Origin: Archangium gephyra
Lineage (GTDB): Bacteria; Myxococcota; Myxococcia; Myxococcales; Myxococcaceae
DNA: 64,000 nt
Direction of reading: 5' to 3'
Assembly: GCF_001027285.1 (NCBI RefSeq)
Contig: NZ_CP011509.1
Location: forward strand, 3,480,501 to 3,544,500
The notes under the pieces are model-generated. The model was not told where the DNA came from, ran no database searches, and was given only the letters and a program-made list of their open reading frames with translations. Below, one piece after another: positions 32,895 to 41,842 of the stretch. The first letter of the stretch is position 1, and each line of letters begins with the position of its first letter. The position numbers and the translations under genes were made by a program.

Positions 32895-34331
32895 ATGCTC
32901 CGCTGCCTGCTGATGATCCTCTGCCTGACGTTTCCGGCCTGCCGTGCACCCGACGGGGTGATCGCCCCCGTCCCGCCGGCCGGACTTGCCGAGGTGTGGG
33001 TCGACGCGGCCCGGGGGGGAGCCGGAGACGGTTCGCGGGCGCGGCCCTTCGCCTCCCTGTCCGAGCTCCTGGCACGGGGGCCTGGAGGGGGCGCTCCCGT
33101 CCGGGTGCACCTGGCGCCGGGGCGCTACCCGGGCTCGTTCCTCCTGCCCGCTGGGTGGGAGCTGGTGGGCGCGGGCGCGGTGCTGCACGGGGCGGGGACG
33201 GAGCCGGTGATCCGGGCGCCGGAAGGGGTCCGCTTGAAGGACCTGGTGATCGAGGGCGGAACGTGGGGCCTGGACGCATCGGGGGCGGTGCGGCTGGAGG
33301 CGGTGCGCTTGCGGGGGCAGGGCTTGGGGGCGGTGCGGATGGAGTCGGGGCGGCTCACGGTGGAGGGAGGTGGCCTGGAGGCGGCGGGGACGGGGGCGGT
33401 GGGGGTGTTCCTGGGGGCGGGCTCGCGTGCGGAGCTGCGGGGGACCACGTTCACGGGCGCCTACCGGCGGGGCGTGGAGGCGCGGAACGCGGAGGCGGAG
33501 CTGGAGTCCGTGCGCTTCCGGGGGCCCCAGACGGCGCTCTACCAGGAGGCGGGGCGGGTGCGGTTGCGGCACGTGTCGGTGGAGGGAGGGCGCGAGGTGG
33601 GGCTCTTCGTCCAGCGGGGCACGCTGCGACTCGAGGACGTCACCGTCACCGGCCACGAGTTCGGCCTCCAGTCCATGAAGGCCACGCTGGAGGGGTGGGG
33701 CTTCACCTCGGTGCGGGCGGTGCGGGCGGGCGTGGCGCTCGTGGGCTCCCAGGTGGAGCTGGAGGACACGGTGGTGCTGGGCAGTGGCGCCTTCGGCGGG
33801 GTGTCGCTGGTGGCCTCGGAGACGGTGCTGCGCGGCCTCCGGGTGGATGGGGCGGAGGAGTACGGCCTCATGGTGACGCGCGGGCGGCTCCGGCTGGAGC
33901 GGGCGGTCCTCACCCGGCTGACGACGCGGGACGGGGAGTCGGGGGACGGGCTGCACCTGCGGGACGCCCAGGTGGAGGTGGAGGGGCTCGTGGTGCGCGA
34001 GGCCGCGGGCGTGGGCGTGCTGGCGGCACAGGGCTCCCAGGTGGTGTTGCGCGAGGCCTCGCTGGAGTCATGCCGGGAGGCCGGGGTGTGGGCGGAGACC
34101 CTGGGGCGGGTGACGGCCGTGGGCGTGGAGGTGCGCGGCTCTCGCGGGCCCGCGCTGGTCGCCATGGCGGACGGGGTGCTGCGGGTGGACGCGCTCACGG
34201 CGAGGGACAACGCCGCGGGGCTCGTGATGGCCGATTGCGAGGGCGCCACCGGGGTGACGCTGGGCCGTGTGACGGGTCAGGGCAGGGAGACGGGGCCCGC
34301 GCTGGCCTGTGTGGCGAGCGCCTCTCCCTGA
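32895..34331 (+). CDS. Right-handed beta-helix lipoprotein
   Basis: A 478-residue protein starting at the ATG at 32895 with a short signal ending in LTFPAC, a plausible lipobox. VWVDAARGGAGDGSRARPFASLSE is the typical opening of pectate-lyase-like beta helices with a DUF1565-type cap. About 14 short coils follow, each with pattern G-V-x-L-x-(G/A)-S-x-(V/A)-x-L (e.g. GVALVGSQVELEDTVV). No catalytic residues can be named; it may bind polysaccharide at the surface. Its 3' end overlaps the convergent hydrolase gene by 55 bp. Confidence 0.75.
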   Translation: MLRCLLMILCLTFPACRAPDGVIAPVPPAGLAEVWVDAARGGAGDGSRARPFASLSELLARGPGGGAPVRVHLAPGRYPGSFLLPAGWELVGAGAVLHGAGTEPVIRAPEGVRLKDLVIEGGTWGLDASGAVRLEAVRLRGQGLGAVRMESGRLTVEGGGLEAAGTGAVGVFLGAGSRAELRGTTFTGAYRRGVEARNAEAELESVRFRGPQTALYQEAGRVRLRHVSVEGGREVGLFVQRGTLRLEDVTVTGHEFGLQSMKATLEGWGFTSVRAVRAGVALVGSQVELEDTVVLGSGAFGGVSLVASETVLRGLRVDGAEEYGLMVTRGRLRLERAVLTRLTTRDGESGDGLHLRDAQVEVEGLVVREAAGVGVLAAQGSQVVLREASLESCREAGVWAETLGRVTAVGVEVRGSRGPALVAMADGVLRVDALTARDNAAGLVMADCEGATGVTLGRVTGQGRETGPALACVASASP

Positions 34332-35422
34332 CGCAGGGGCGTGGCGTGGGCCACCAGCCAGTCGCGGATCTCCGGGTGGACCTCGAGCGGAGCGCCCGTG
34401 CCGAAGAGCAGATCTCCATGCCCGTAGTTCATCTTGTCGCCGCGCTCGCAGCCGAAGACGTGGAGCTGCTTGTCCGGTGAGCCGACCAGCTCGAACTGCG
34501 CGCGCAGGTTCTTGGGCGAGGCGAGCCGGTCCATGCTCCCACCCATCACCATCACCGGCAGCGAGAGCTTCGCGAGCCCCGCGCGCCAGTCCACGCTCCC
34601 GTCGAAGGAGCGGAAGGCGTCGTGGTCGATCCAATCCTGGAACTGCCGCAGCACGTTGCGGCTCATCGACGCCATCATGTTCGCGTAGACCTTGCGCTGG
34701 GTGGGCGGGAGGATGTGCCTCGGGTTGATGATGACGTCGGACATGGGCAGGGTGACGTAGCCGAGGAAGGGCGCCAGCGAGCGGCTCAACCACTCGTTGC
34801 GGAGGCCACGGGGCCACGCGGCCCGGTTGCCCACGCGGATGAGCCGGCGGATGAGCGGATCCGGCGGGAAGAAGACCGGCGAGCCCAGCGCGAGCAGTCC
34901 CGCGAGCTTCTCCCCCGCGGGGCCCTGCGCCACCGCGTAGCCCACGAGTCCTCCCAGCGAGTGGCCCACCCAGAGGGCGCGCCGGGCCCCCGTCTGGGCG
35001 AGGGCCAGCTCGATGAGGGCGGGCCCGTCCTGGGCGACGAAGTCATCCACGGTGACGTCGGGCCAGCGGCGGCCCCGGGGCGGGGGACGCGAGTGGCCGA
35101 TGCCGCGCCACTCCACGCTGAAGCAGTCGAAGCCGGCCTCGGACAGGGCGTGGGCCAGGGAGTAGGGCGGCTCGAAGTCGAAGGTGTACCGGTTGGCGGC
35201 GAGCCCATGGCACAGCAGCACGGGCTCCTCGAAGCGCCGGTGCGCGGCGCGCCGCACGTGCACGGTCAGCTCCCAACCATCCTGGCAGCGGACCTTCAGC
35301 CGCTCGGGCTCGGACGTGCGCACGCGGTACCACCGGCGGACGGCGAGCACCCAGAGGCCGTTCACACCCAACAGGGCGAGCACGGCGAGCAAGACCCACA
35401 ATGTCCAACGCACCGCGTCCAT
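34277..35422 (-). CDS. Alpha/beta-fold hydrolase, membrane-anchored
   Basis: A 381-residue protein with one N-terminal membrane helix (WTLWVLLAVLALLGVNGLWV) and no clear cleavage site. The hydrolase domain shows VLLCHGLAANRYTFD (oxyanion loop), WVGHSLGGLVGYA with the nucleophilic Ser, VMVMGGSMDRLAS with the likely Asp, and NYGHGDLLFG with the His. It resembles acid-lipase or polyhydroxyalkanoate-synthase-like hydrolases; the substrate is probably a lipid ester. GGAGGG lies 4-5 nt before the ATG at 35422. The stop (TCA at 34277) lies inside the beta-helix gene. Confidence 0.85.
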   Translation of the reverse strand: MDAVRWTLWVLLAVLALLGVNGLWVLAVRRWYRVRTSEPERLKVRCQDGWELTVHVRRAAHRRFEEPVLLCHGLAANRYTFDFEPPYSLAHALSEAGFDCFSVEWRGIGHSRPPPRGRRWPDVTVDDFVAQDGPALIELALAQTGARRALWVGHSLGGLVGYAVAQGPAGEKLAGLLALGSPVFFPPDPLIRRLIRVGNRAAWPRGLRNEWLSRSLAPFLGYVTLPMSDVIINPRHILPPTQRKVYANMMASMSRNVLRQFQDWIDHDAFRSFDGSVDWRAGLAKLSLPVMVMGGSMDRLASPKNLRAQFELVGSPDKQLHVFGCERGDKMNYGHGDLLFGTGAPLEVHPEIRDWLVAHATPLRQGEALATQASAGPVSLP

Positions 35423-35524
35423 CGGCCCTCCGCGAAGACCGGGCAAATAAAACCCTGATATGATTCGTTCTTCCCCGGCTTTCACCGGAACGGCCAGTGG
35501 CCGACACATGGAGTCAGGAGAACG

Positions 35525-36364
35525 ATGAGACCCCACAAGTTGATGTTCGTCCTGCCCAACCTGTTCACGGTCTCCTCCATCCTCTGTGGCTTCTACGCCA
35601 TGATCCTCTGCGCGGGGCAGCCGGGCCCGGCGCAGTTCAATCAGGCGGCCCTGTCCATCCTCTTCGCCATGTTCTTCGACGGGTTCGACGGCCGGGTCGC
35701 CCGCCTGACGAAGACGCAGAGCGACTTCGGGATGCAGCTCGACAGCCTGGCGGACGTCATCTCGTTCGGGGCCGCGCCTGCCCTGTTGGTCTACAAGTGG
35801 GCACTCGAGCCCCTGGGCTTCCTGGGCCTGTTCCTCTCCTTCGCCTTCGCGGCCTGTGGTGCGCTGCGGCTCGCGCGCTTCAATGTGATCGCCATGCGCA
35901 GCCCCCAGGGCGGTGGCGGCAGCTTCTTCGTCGGCCTGCCCATCCCGCTGGCCGCTGGCGTGCTCGTGTCGATGATCATCGCCCACCACACCGCCACGGC
36001 GGGTGAGGTGCTCGAGGGCTCGGCCCGGGGCCCCGTGGCGGTGGCGGCGACGCTGCTCGCGCTGCTGATGGTGTCCACCGTTCGCTACCGGACCTTCAAG
36101 GACCTGCGGCTGTCCCGCCGTTCGGCCTTCGTCCTCATGCTGGTGCTCGCCAGTGGCGTCGTCATCGGCACCCGCTTCCACCCGGCCTACGTGCTGGTGG
36201 CTTATTCGTTCGCCTACCTCGCCTTCGGGCTGGTGGAGTCCGCCTTCCTGGTGCGCAACCGCCTCGTGGCCCGGAAGGTGCGCTCTGGCGCCGCCGCCGC
36301 GGCCGTCCTCGAGGAGGAGGACGCGCTGGAGGACGAGGACGAGGACGAGCAGAACGTGGCGTAG
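35525..36364 (+). CDS. pssA: CDP-diacylglycerol-serine O-phosphatidyltransferase
   Basis: Makes phosphatidylserine from CDP-diacylglycerol and serine, the first step to phosphatidylethanolamine. The CDP-alcohol phosphotransferase signature is complete: DGFDGRVAR-x8-G-x3-D-x3-D (residues about 52-78). Six or more membrane helices follow. The ATG at 35525 has AGGAGA 6 nt upstream. The 279-residue form carries an unusually acidic C-terminal tail (EEEDALEDEDEDEQ), which may be cytoplasmic and dispensable. Confidence 0.93.
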   Translation: MRPHKLMFVLPNLFTVSSILCGFYAMILCAGQPGPAQFNQAALSILFAMFFDGFDGRVARLTKTQSDFGMQLDSLADVISFGAAPALLVYKWALEPLGFLGLFLSFAFAACGALRLARFNVIAMRSPQGGGGSFFVGLPIPLAAGVLVSMIIAHHTATAGEVLEGSARGPVAVAATLLALLMVSTVRYRTFKDLRLSRRSAFVLMLVLASGVVIGTRFHPAYVLVAYSFAYLAFGLVESAFLVRNRLVARKVRSGAAAAAVLEEEDALEDEDEDEQNVA

Positions 36365-36405
36365 CCGGGCCCGTATCTGCGCGTGCCGGAGACGGCGGGT
36401 GCGGC

Positions 36406-36411
36406 TAGGAT
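36406..36411 (+). promoter_or_regulatory. Candidate leaderless -10 box of cinA
   Basis: TAGGAT ends exactly 9 nt before the ATG at 36421, and no ribosome-binding sequence is present. Confidence 0.45.
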
Positions 36412-36420
36412 GCGCCGCCC

Positions 36421-37686
36421 ATGCGCGTCGAGCTGCTGTGCACCGGTGACGAGCTCGTCACCGGACTGACCACCGATACCAACAGCCCGTACCTGGAGGC
36501 GCGGCTCTTCGAGCTGGGCATCAAGGTGTCGCGGGTGGTGCTGGTGGGGGACGTTCGCGAGGACATCACCCAGGCCTTGAGAGAGGCGGCCCACCGGGCG
36601 GACGTGGTCATCGTCTCGGGAGGGCTGGGGCCCACGGCGGATGACTTCACCGCCGAGTGTGCCGCCGTGGCCGCGGGGGTGCCGCTCGTCGAGGACGCCG
36701 GGACGCTCCAATTCCTGCGTGAGCGCGCCGCGAAGCGGGGCCGGGAGCTGACGCCCAACGTGGCGCGCATGGCGCTGGTGCCCGAGGGCTCGGAGGTGGT
36801 GCCCAACCCGGTGGGGGCCGCGCCGCTGTTCATCGTGGGGATGGGCGGCTGCCGGCTCTTCTTCCTGCCGGGAGTGCCGCGCGAGTACCGGGCGCTGGTG
36901 GACGGCGAGGTGATGCCGCGCGTGCGCAACGAGCTGGAGAAGCGGCCGGGGCGCACGTACCGGGCCTTCCGCCTGCTGCGCACGGTGGGCATCCCCGAAT
37001 CCGTGCTGGACGCGCGAGTGGCCCCGTTGGCCGCGGCGCACCCACGGGTGGTGTTCGGCTTCCGCACGCACGCGCCGGAGAACCAGCTCAAGCTGATGGC
37101 GGAGGCGCCCTCGCAGGCCGAGGCCGATACGGCCCTGGCCGCCGCCGAGAAGGCCGCTCGCCAGGAGCTGGGCCTGGCGGTGTACGGCACGGATGGGGAC
37201 TCCTATCCCGGTGTGCTGGCGAAGCTGCTGACGGAGGCGCGGGCCACGCTGTCGCTTGCCGAGAGCTGCACGGGAGGCCTCATCGCGGCGCAGCTCACCG
37301 GGGTGTCCGGTGCGAGCAACTTCCTGCTGGGCGGAGCGGTGGTCTACACCGAGCCGATGAAGACGGCCTGGGCCGGGGTGTCGCCCGAGCTGTTGGCCAC
37401 GCATGGCGCGGTGTCGAGGCCGGTGGCGGTGGCCATGGCCGAGGGCATCCGGGCCGAGTGCAAGACCACCTACGGCCTGTCGGTGACGGGCTTCGCGGGC
37501 CCGACGGGGGGCACCGCCGAGGATCCGGTGGGCACCGTCTACTGTGCGCTCGCCGCGGAGGGGGCTCCCACCCGCTGCGAGCGTTTCTCCATTGCTGGCG
37601 ATCGGGACCTCGTGCGTCTGTTCGCCGCCTCCTACGCGCTCGAGCTGCTGCGTGAGCGCCTGTTGACCCCGCCTTCCGCCCCATGA
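36421..37686 (+). CDS. cinA: CinA: ADP-ribose pyrophosphatase / nicotinamide-nucleotide amidase
   Basis: A 421-residue two-domain enzyme of pyridine-nucleotide salvage. The N-terminal MoCF-like domain has LLCTGDELVTGLTTDTN and SGGLGPTADDFT. The C-terminal deamidase domain, from about residue 255, has LAESCTGGLIAAQLT, VVYTEPMKT, and VTGFAGPTGGT. The family converts NMN to nicotinic acid mononucleotide and hydrolyses ADP-ribose. Its TGA overlaps the ATG of the next gene (ATGA), so the two are co-translated. Confidence 0.94.
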   Translation: MRVELLCTGDELVTGLTTDTNSPYLEARLFELGIKVSRVVLVGDVREDITQALREAAHRADVVIVSGGLGPTADDFTAECAAVAAGVPLVEDAGTLQFLRERAAKRGRELTPNVARMALVPEGSEVVPNPVGAAPLFIVGMGGCRLFFLPGVPREYRALVDGEVMPRVRNELEKRPGRTYRAFRLLRTVGIPESVLDARVAPLAAAHPRVVFGFRTHAPENQLKLMAEAPSQAEADTALAAAEKAARQELGLAVYGTDGDSYPGVLAKLLTEARATLSLAESCTGGLIAAQLTGVSGASNFLLGGAVVYTEPMKTAWAGVSPELLATHGAVSRPVAVAMAEGIRAECKTTYGLSVTGFAGPTGGTAEDPVGTVYCALAAEGAPTRCERFSIAGDRDLVRLFAASYALELLRERLLTPPSAP

Positions 37687-39146
37687 GCCGCTCCAAGTCC
37701 AAGCGTCCCAAGCAGTCCTCCGCGCAGGCTCCCGAGTCCGCGCCGTCCACCGCGTCGGCCAGCGAGTCCCGGACGGAGCCACCCACCCCCGAGCGGTCCG
37801 TGGAGCCCCCTGTGTCCACGGGAGCGCGAGGCGGTGTGGCGGGAGCCGCGTTGAGGATCTGGCTCTCGGCGTACCGGGTGGAGGTGGTGCTCTTCCTGGT
37901 GAGCTTCGTGGTGCTGGCCAGCTTCAGCTCGCAGCGTTTCCTGCGGCAGAGCGAGGCGCCGCACTTCGTGTACCAGTCGAAGGCGTGGCTGGAGGGGCGG
38001 CTGGACCTGGACCCCGAGGTGTTACCCAACCTGGAGGACTGGGCCTGCGTGCGGGAGGTGACGGGGAAGAAGGTCCGGTGCGAGGGCCGGGTGAGGCCGG
38101 GGGACCGCTGGTTCGTGAGCTTCCCGTCGTTCCCCGCGGTGGTGATGCTGCCCTTCGTGGCGCTGCACGGCTACCAGTTCAACGACACCTCGTTCGGGGT
38201 CATCGTCGGGGCGCTGGCGGTGGCGCTCTTCTATTCACTGCTGCGCTTCCTCGCGAAGGAGGGGGAGGCGTCGAGGGACCGCACGGAGAACATCGGCCTG
38301 GCGCTGATATTGGCCTTCGGCACGCTCTTCTTCTACGCGGCCATCCGCGGCGAGGTGTGGTTCAGCGCGGAAGTGATGGGCGTGGTCTTCACGTGCCTCT
38401 ACGTGCGCAACGCGGTGCGGGCGCACCGCCCGGTGCTCGCGGGCCTGTTCTTCTCCATGGCCACGCTCACCCGCACGCCGCTGTTGTTCTCCGGGCTCTT
38501 CTTCCTGCTGGAGGTGCTGTGTCCGGGGCCGGACCGGCTCGGGCAGCTCAAGACGCTGGGCGACCGCTGGAAGCCTGTGCTGCGCAATCTGGGCTTGTTC
38601 GCGCTCGGGGCCGCGCCGCTCGCGCTGCTGGCGGCGGCCTACAACGTCTACCGCTTCGGCAGCCCGGGCGAGTTCGGCCACGCGTTCCTCTACAACAACC
38701 GCGTCAACGTGGACATCGACCGTTGGGGCCTGTTCGATCCGGTCTACCTGTCGCGCAACCTGGAGGCGGCCTTCTTCAAGCTGCCGAAGGTCTCGTTCAA
38801 TCCGCTGCGGCTGGGCTACGACCCGCACGGCCTGACGCTGCTGCTGACGTTGCCGCTGCTCGTCTTCCTGGTGGTGCCCAGGCTGAGACCGCGCCTGCAC
38901 TGGCCGCTGTGGCTCACCGTGGCGGTGACGGCGCTGCCCGGGCTCTTCTACCAGAACACCGGGTACATGCAGTTCGGCTTCCGGTTCAGCCTCGACTACA
39001 CGCCCTACCTGCTGCTGCTCTTCGCCATCGGTGGCTGGTCCCTGCGCAACCGCGCGGTGCAGGCCGCGGTGGTGCTCGGCGTGCTGGTGAACTTCTGGGG
39101 GGCGGTGGCCTTCCGCGGCTACACCGAGCTTGTCCGGAACTGGTAG
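37683..39146 (+). CDS. Polytopic membrane protein, possible GT-C glycosyltransferase
   Basis: A 487-residue protein beginning with a Ser/Pro/Lys-rich cytoplasmic stretch of about 55 residues and then about ten membrane helices. The first periplasmic loop contains WVFVSFPSFP-like DRWFVSFPSFPAVVMLPF, and there is YNVYRFGSPGEFGHAF and GYMQFGFRFSLDYTPYLLLL near the end. The general layout is that of GT-C/mannosyltransferase-type enzymes, but no Asp pair in the first loop can be named with confidence. Coupled by ATGA to cinA. Confidence 0.7.
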   Translation: MSRSKSKRPKQSSAQAPESAPSTASASESRTEPPTPERSVEPPVSTGARGGVAGAALRIWLSAYRVEVVLFLVSFVVLASFSSQRFLRQSEAPHFVYQSKAWLEGRLDLDPEVLPNLEDWACVREVTGKKVRCEGRVRPGDRWFVSFPSFPAVVMLPFVALHGYQFNDTSFGVIVGALAVALFYSLLRFLAKEGEASRDRTENIGLALILAFGTLFFYAAIRGEVWFSAEVMGVVFTCLYVRNAVRAHRPVLAGLFFSMATLTRTPLLFSGLFFLLEVLCPGPDRLGQLKTLGDRWKPVLRNLGLFALGAAPLALLAAAYNVYRFGSPGEFGHAFLYNNRVNVDIDRWGLFDPVYLSRNLEAAFFKLPKVSFNPLRLGYDPHGLTLLLTLPLLVFLVVPRLRPRLHWPLWLTVAVTALPGLFYQNTGYMQFGFRFSLDYTPYLLLLFAIGGWSLRNRAVQAAVVLGVLVNFWGAVAFRGYTELVRNW

Positions 39147-39198
39147 GGGCGGGCACGTTGGCTTGACCGGCCGCCTCCGGGCGAGCAGATAACGGGTT

Positions 39199-39722
39199 GT
39201 GACACAACCGCCTTCAGGACCCACTCCCCCTCGGGCCCGCCGCCCCCGGGCAAGCGCTGGCATACCCGCGAGGACAGCGGCATCCGGCTCGATGCGCGGC
39301 TGCGCTGGTGGCACGACGACGAGCCCATCGAGCACCCGCGCATCATCGAGCTCTTCAACAGCTCGCTGGTGCTCGACGAGCAGGGCCGCTACCAGCTCCA
39401 GATTGGCAATGACTGGTGCTTCATCCAGGTGGAGGACGCCGCCTACGAGGTGCGCACCGTGGACGTCACCCCGGACGAGCGGCTCTCCGTGCGCCTGAGC
39501 GATCGTACCGCCGAGGCGCTCGAGCCGGGCACGCTCGCCGTGGACGCCGAGGGAGTCCTCTCCTGCCGCGTGAAGGGCGGCCGGGCGAAGGCGCGCTTCT
39601 CCCGGGACGCCCAGTACCAGCTCGGCGAGCTGATGGAGCAGGGTGAGGACGGTCACCTGTACCTGCGTGCCGGCCAGCGCCGTCTCGCGGTGCCGGTGCC
39701 GCTCGAGTCCCTGGGCGCCTAG
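39199..39722 (+). CDS. DUF1285-like protein, apparent frameshift near the start
   Basis: The frame reading [23 protein letters not shown] and then [21 protein letters not shown] clearly belongs to a DUF1285-type beta-rich protein, yet it has no ATG, GTG or TTG before 39369. The GTG at 39199 opens another frame ([11 protein letters not shown]) that would join the conserved frame if one C were added to the CCCCC at 39226-39230. So either a real one-base deletion or a sequencing error separates start and body. Its TAG (39720-39722) shares CTAG with the recA stop. The family's function is unknown. Confidence 0.65.
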
Positions 39723-40768
39723 GCCATCGCCGCGGGAGCTTCCATCTCGGCGGCCGCCGGATTCGGCGCGGGGACGGGGAGGGTCATCCCCACCACGTCA
39801 CGGGCGAGCGCCTCCATGGCCTCCGGGTGCTCGCGCAGCCACTCCGAGGCCCGCTCCCGGCCCTGGCCGATGCGCTCGCCGCGCAGGCTGAAGTGGCTGC
39901 CGGCCTTGTCCACCAGCCCCGCCTGCACCCCGAGGTCGAGCACCTCGCCCGGACGGTTGATGCCCACGCCGTACAGCAGATCGAACTCGGTCTCCTGGAA
40001 GGGCGGGGCCACCTTGTTCTTCACCACCTTCACCTTCGCCCGCGTGCCCACCACGCTCTCGCCGTCCTTGAGGTTGCTCGTGCGGCGGATCTCCATGCGC
40101 ACCGAGGAGTAGAACTTCAGGGCGTTGCCGCCCGTGGTCGTCTCCGGGTTGCCGAACACCACGCCGATCTTCATGCGGATCTGGTTGATGAAGATGATGC
40201 AGCACCCGGTGCGGCTCACCGCGCCCGTCAGCTTGCGCAGGGCCTGGCTCATGAGCCGCGCCTGCACGCCCATGTGCGCGTCGCCCATCTCGCCCTCGAT
40301 CTCCGCGCGCGGCACCAGCGCCGCCACCGAGTCCACCACGATGAGGTCCACCGCCCCCGAGCGCACGAGCTGCTCGGTGATCTCCAGGGCCTGCTCACCG
40401 GTGTCCGGCTGGGAGATGAGCAGCTCCTCCACGCGCACGCCCAGCTTGCGCGCGTAGTTGACGTCCAGCGCGTGCTCCGCGTCGATGAAGGCCGCCACGC
40501 CGCCCTGCGCCTGCACCTGGGCAATCGCGTGCAGGGTGAGCGTCGTCTTGCCCGAGGACTCGTTGCCGAACAGCTCCACCACGCGCCCGCGCGGGTAGCC
40601 GCCCACCCCGAGCGCCCGGTCCAGCCCCACCGAGCCCGTGGGGATGACCGCCACGCGCTGCTCGCGCACCTCGCCGCCCAGGGGCATCACCGCGCCCTTG
40701 CCGAACTGCTTCTCGATCGCCGCCACCGCCGCCGCCACCGCCTTCAGCTTCTCCGTCAGCTTGTTCAT
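39719..40768 (-). CDS. recA: RecA recombinase
   Basis: A DNA-dependent ATPase for homologous recombination and LexA cleavage. Visible: Walker [17 protein letters not shown] (Asn replaces the common Pro before ESSGKT), [14 protein letters not shown], the Walker B strand [17 protein letters not shown], loop L1 [10 protein letters not shown], and [22 protein letters not shown]. The ATG at 40768 has AGGAG 5 nt upstream and gives 349 residues. I see no LexA-type operator in the 180 bp upstream; myxobacteria often carry two recA genes with different DNA-damage responses. Confidence 0.96.
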   Translation of the reverse strand: MNKLTEKLKAVAAAVAAIEKQFGKGAVMPLGGEVREQRVAVIPTGSVGLDRALGVGGYPRGRVVELFGNESSGKTTLTLHAIAQVQAQGGVAAFIDAEHALDVNYARKLGVRVEELLISQPDTGEQALEITEQLVRSGAVDLIVVDSVAALVPRAEIEGEMGDAHMGVQARLMSQALRKLTGAVSRTGCCIIFINQIRMKIGVVFGNPETTTGGNALKFYSSVRMEIRRTSNLKDGESVVGTRAKVKVVKNKVAPPFQETEFDLLYGVGINRPGEVLDLGVQAGLVDKAGSHFSLRGERIGQGRERASEWLREHPEAMEALARDVVGMTLPVPAPNPAAAEMEAPAAMA

Positions 40769-40947
40769 GTCGCTCCTCGCCGCCCTTGATGAGTGGGGCT
40801 TCGCCTCGGAGCCGGAATGGCCCGGGCGTGCCGCGAGGAGCATGAGCAACGGCCGTGCCGCGCCCGGCTCACTCGGAGCGCGTGGTGCGCGGGTGTCTCG
40901 TTTGGCGCGAGGTGTCCCGCACGGTGGAGCCGTGGGCGCCGAGGAGC

Positions 40948-41742
40948 TCAGGCGGGCGTTTCGGAGAGGCTCTCGTCGCTTCCGGCCGGGAGCGCGTCCT
41001 GGGGCACGCCGCCCTCGCCGCCGATGTCCCGGTGGAGCTGGATGATGACGTCACGCACCTCGTGCATGAGGGCCTCGCGCTGGGGCCCCCTGCGTCCCGC
41101 GGTGGAGATGGGCTGGCCCACCTTCACCCGGATGGGGTGGCGCCGCAGCCGGATGCTGCCCCGGGGGAGCATTCCGCGTGTGCCCTCGATGGCCATGGGG
41201 ATGATGGGCACTCCGGCCTCCACGGCCAGCACGAAGGAGCCCTTCTTGAACGGGAGGATGCGCCCGTCCATCGAGCGGGTGCCCTCGGGGAAGGCGAGGA
41301 TGTTGGAGCCGGCGCGGATGCGCTCGCCGGCCTGCTTGAGGCTGCGCATGGCCTCGCGCCGGTTGGAGCGGTTGAGGAAGATCATCCCCGTGCCCGCCAT
41401 GTACCAGCCGAGGAAGGGAATCCACTTGAGCACATGCTTGGCGATGAAGCGGATGTTCACGGGAATCACCGCGAACGCCACGGGGATGTCGAAGGCGGAC
41501 TGGTGATTCATCAGGAAGATGTGGGGCTTGCTCCAGTCGACATCCGGCAGCGGCTCCACGAGCAGGGGCGAGCCGGTGATGCGCCAGTGCATGGGGGCCC
41601 AGAAACGCCGCGCCATCATCAGCGGCACCTCTCCGTTGAGGGTGAGGATCGCCGCCAGCCCGGACACGGTAATCCAGAACACCAGCCACAGAACGAGGAA
41701 GACGGCCTGGAAGAGTGCGATGAATGGTGACAGGAGCTTCAT
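40948..41742 (-). CDS. plsC: 1-acyl-sn-glycerol-3-phosphate acyltransferase
   Basis: Adds the second acyl chain to make phosphatidic acid. The acyltransferase blocks are [10 protein letters not shown] (HX4D, catalytic His), [24 protein letters not shown] and [14 protein letters not shown] membrane helix lies at residues 5-30. It has 264 residues, the usual size. TAGAAG lies 8 nt before the ATG at 41742. Together with plsY and pssA this window carries several phospholipid-synthesis steps, although not in one operon. Confidence 0.92.
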   Translation of the reverse strand: MKLLSPFIALFQAVFLVLWLVFWITVSGLAAILTLNGEVPLMMARRFWAPMHWRITGSPLLVEPLPDVDWSKPHIFLMNHQSAFDIPVAFAVIPVNIRFIAKHVLKWIPFLGWYMAGTGMIFLNRSNRREAMRSLKQAGERIRAGSNILAFPEGTRSMDGRILPFKKGSFVLAVEAGVPIIPMAIEGTRGMLPRGSIRLRRHPIRVKVGQPISTAGRRGPQREALMHEVRDVIIQLHRDIGGEGGVPQDALPAGSDESLSETPA

Positions 41743-41750
41743 CACCCGGC

Positions 41751-41756
41751 CTTCTA
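41751..41756 (-). promoter_or_regulatory. TAGAAG box 8 nt before plsC
   Basis: On the minus strand TAGAAG ends 8 nt before the ATG at 41742. It fits the recurring spacing seen at other starts but lacks the final T, so the assignment is weak. Confidence 0.3.
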
Positions 41757-41842
41757 GCTCGCCCAATCCACGGCGGGTACGGGGTAGACGTGGAGACGTC
41801 GATTGCATTGAAGTTGCCCTGACCGGGAGGAACATCCTGAAC

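Noticed and set aside
40600-40950. A LexA/SOS box upstream of recA
   Set aside because: I found no convincing palindromic operator in the upstream region, so none is claimed.
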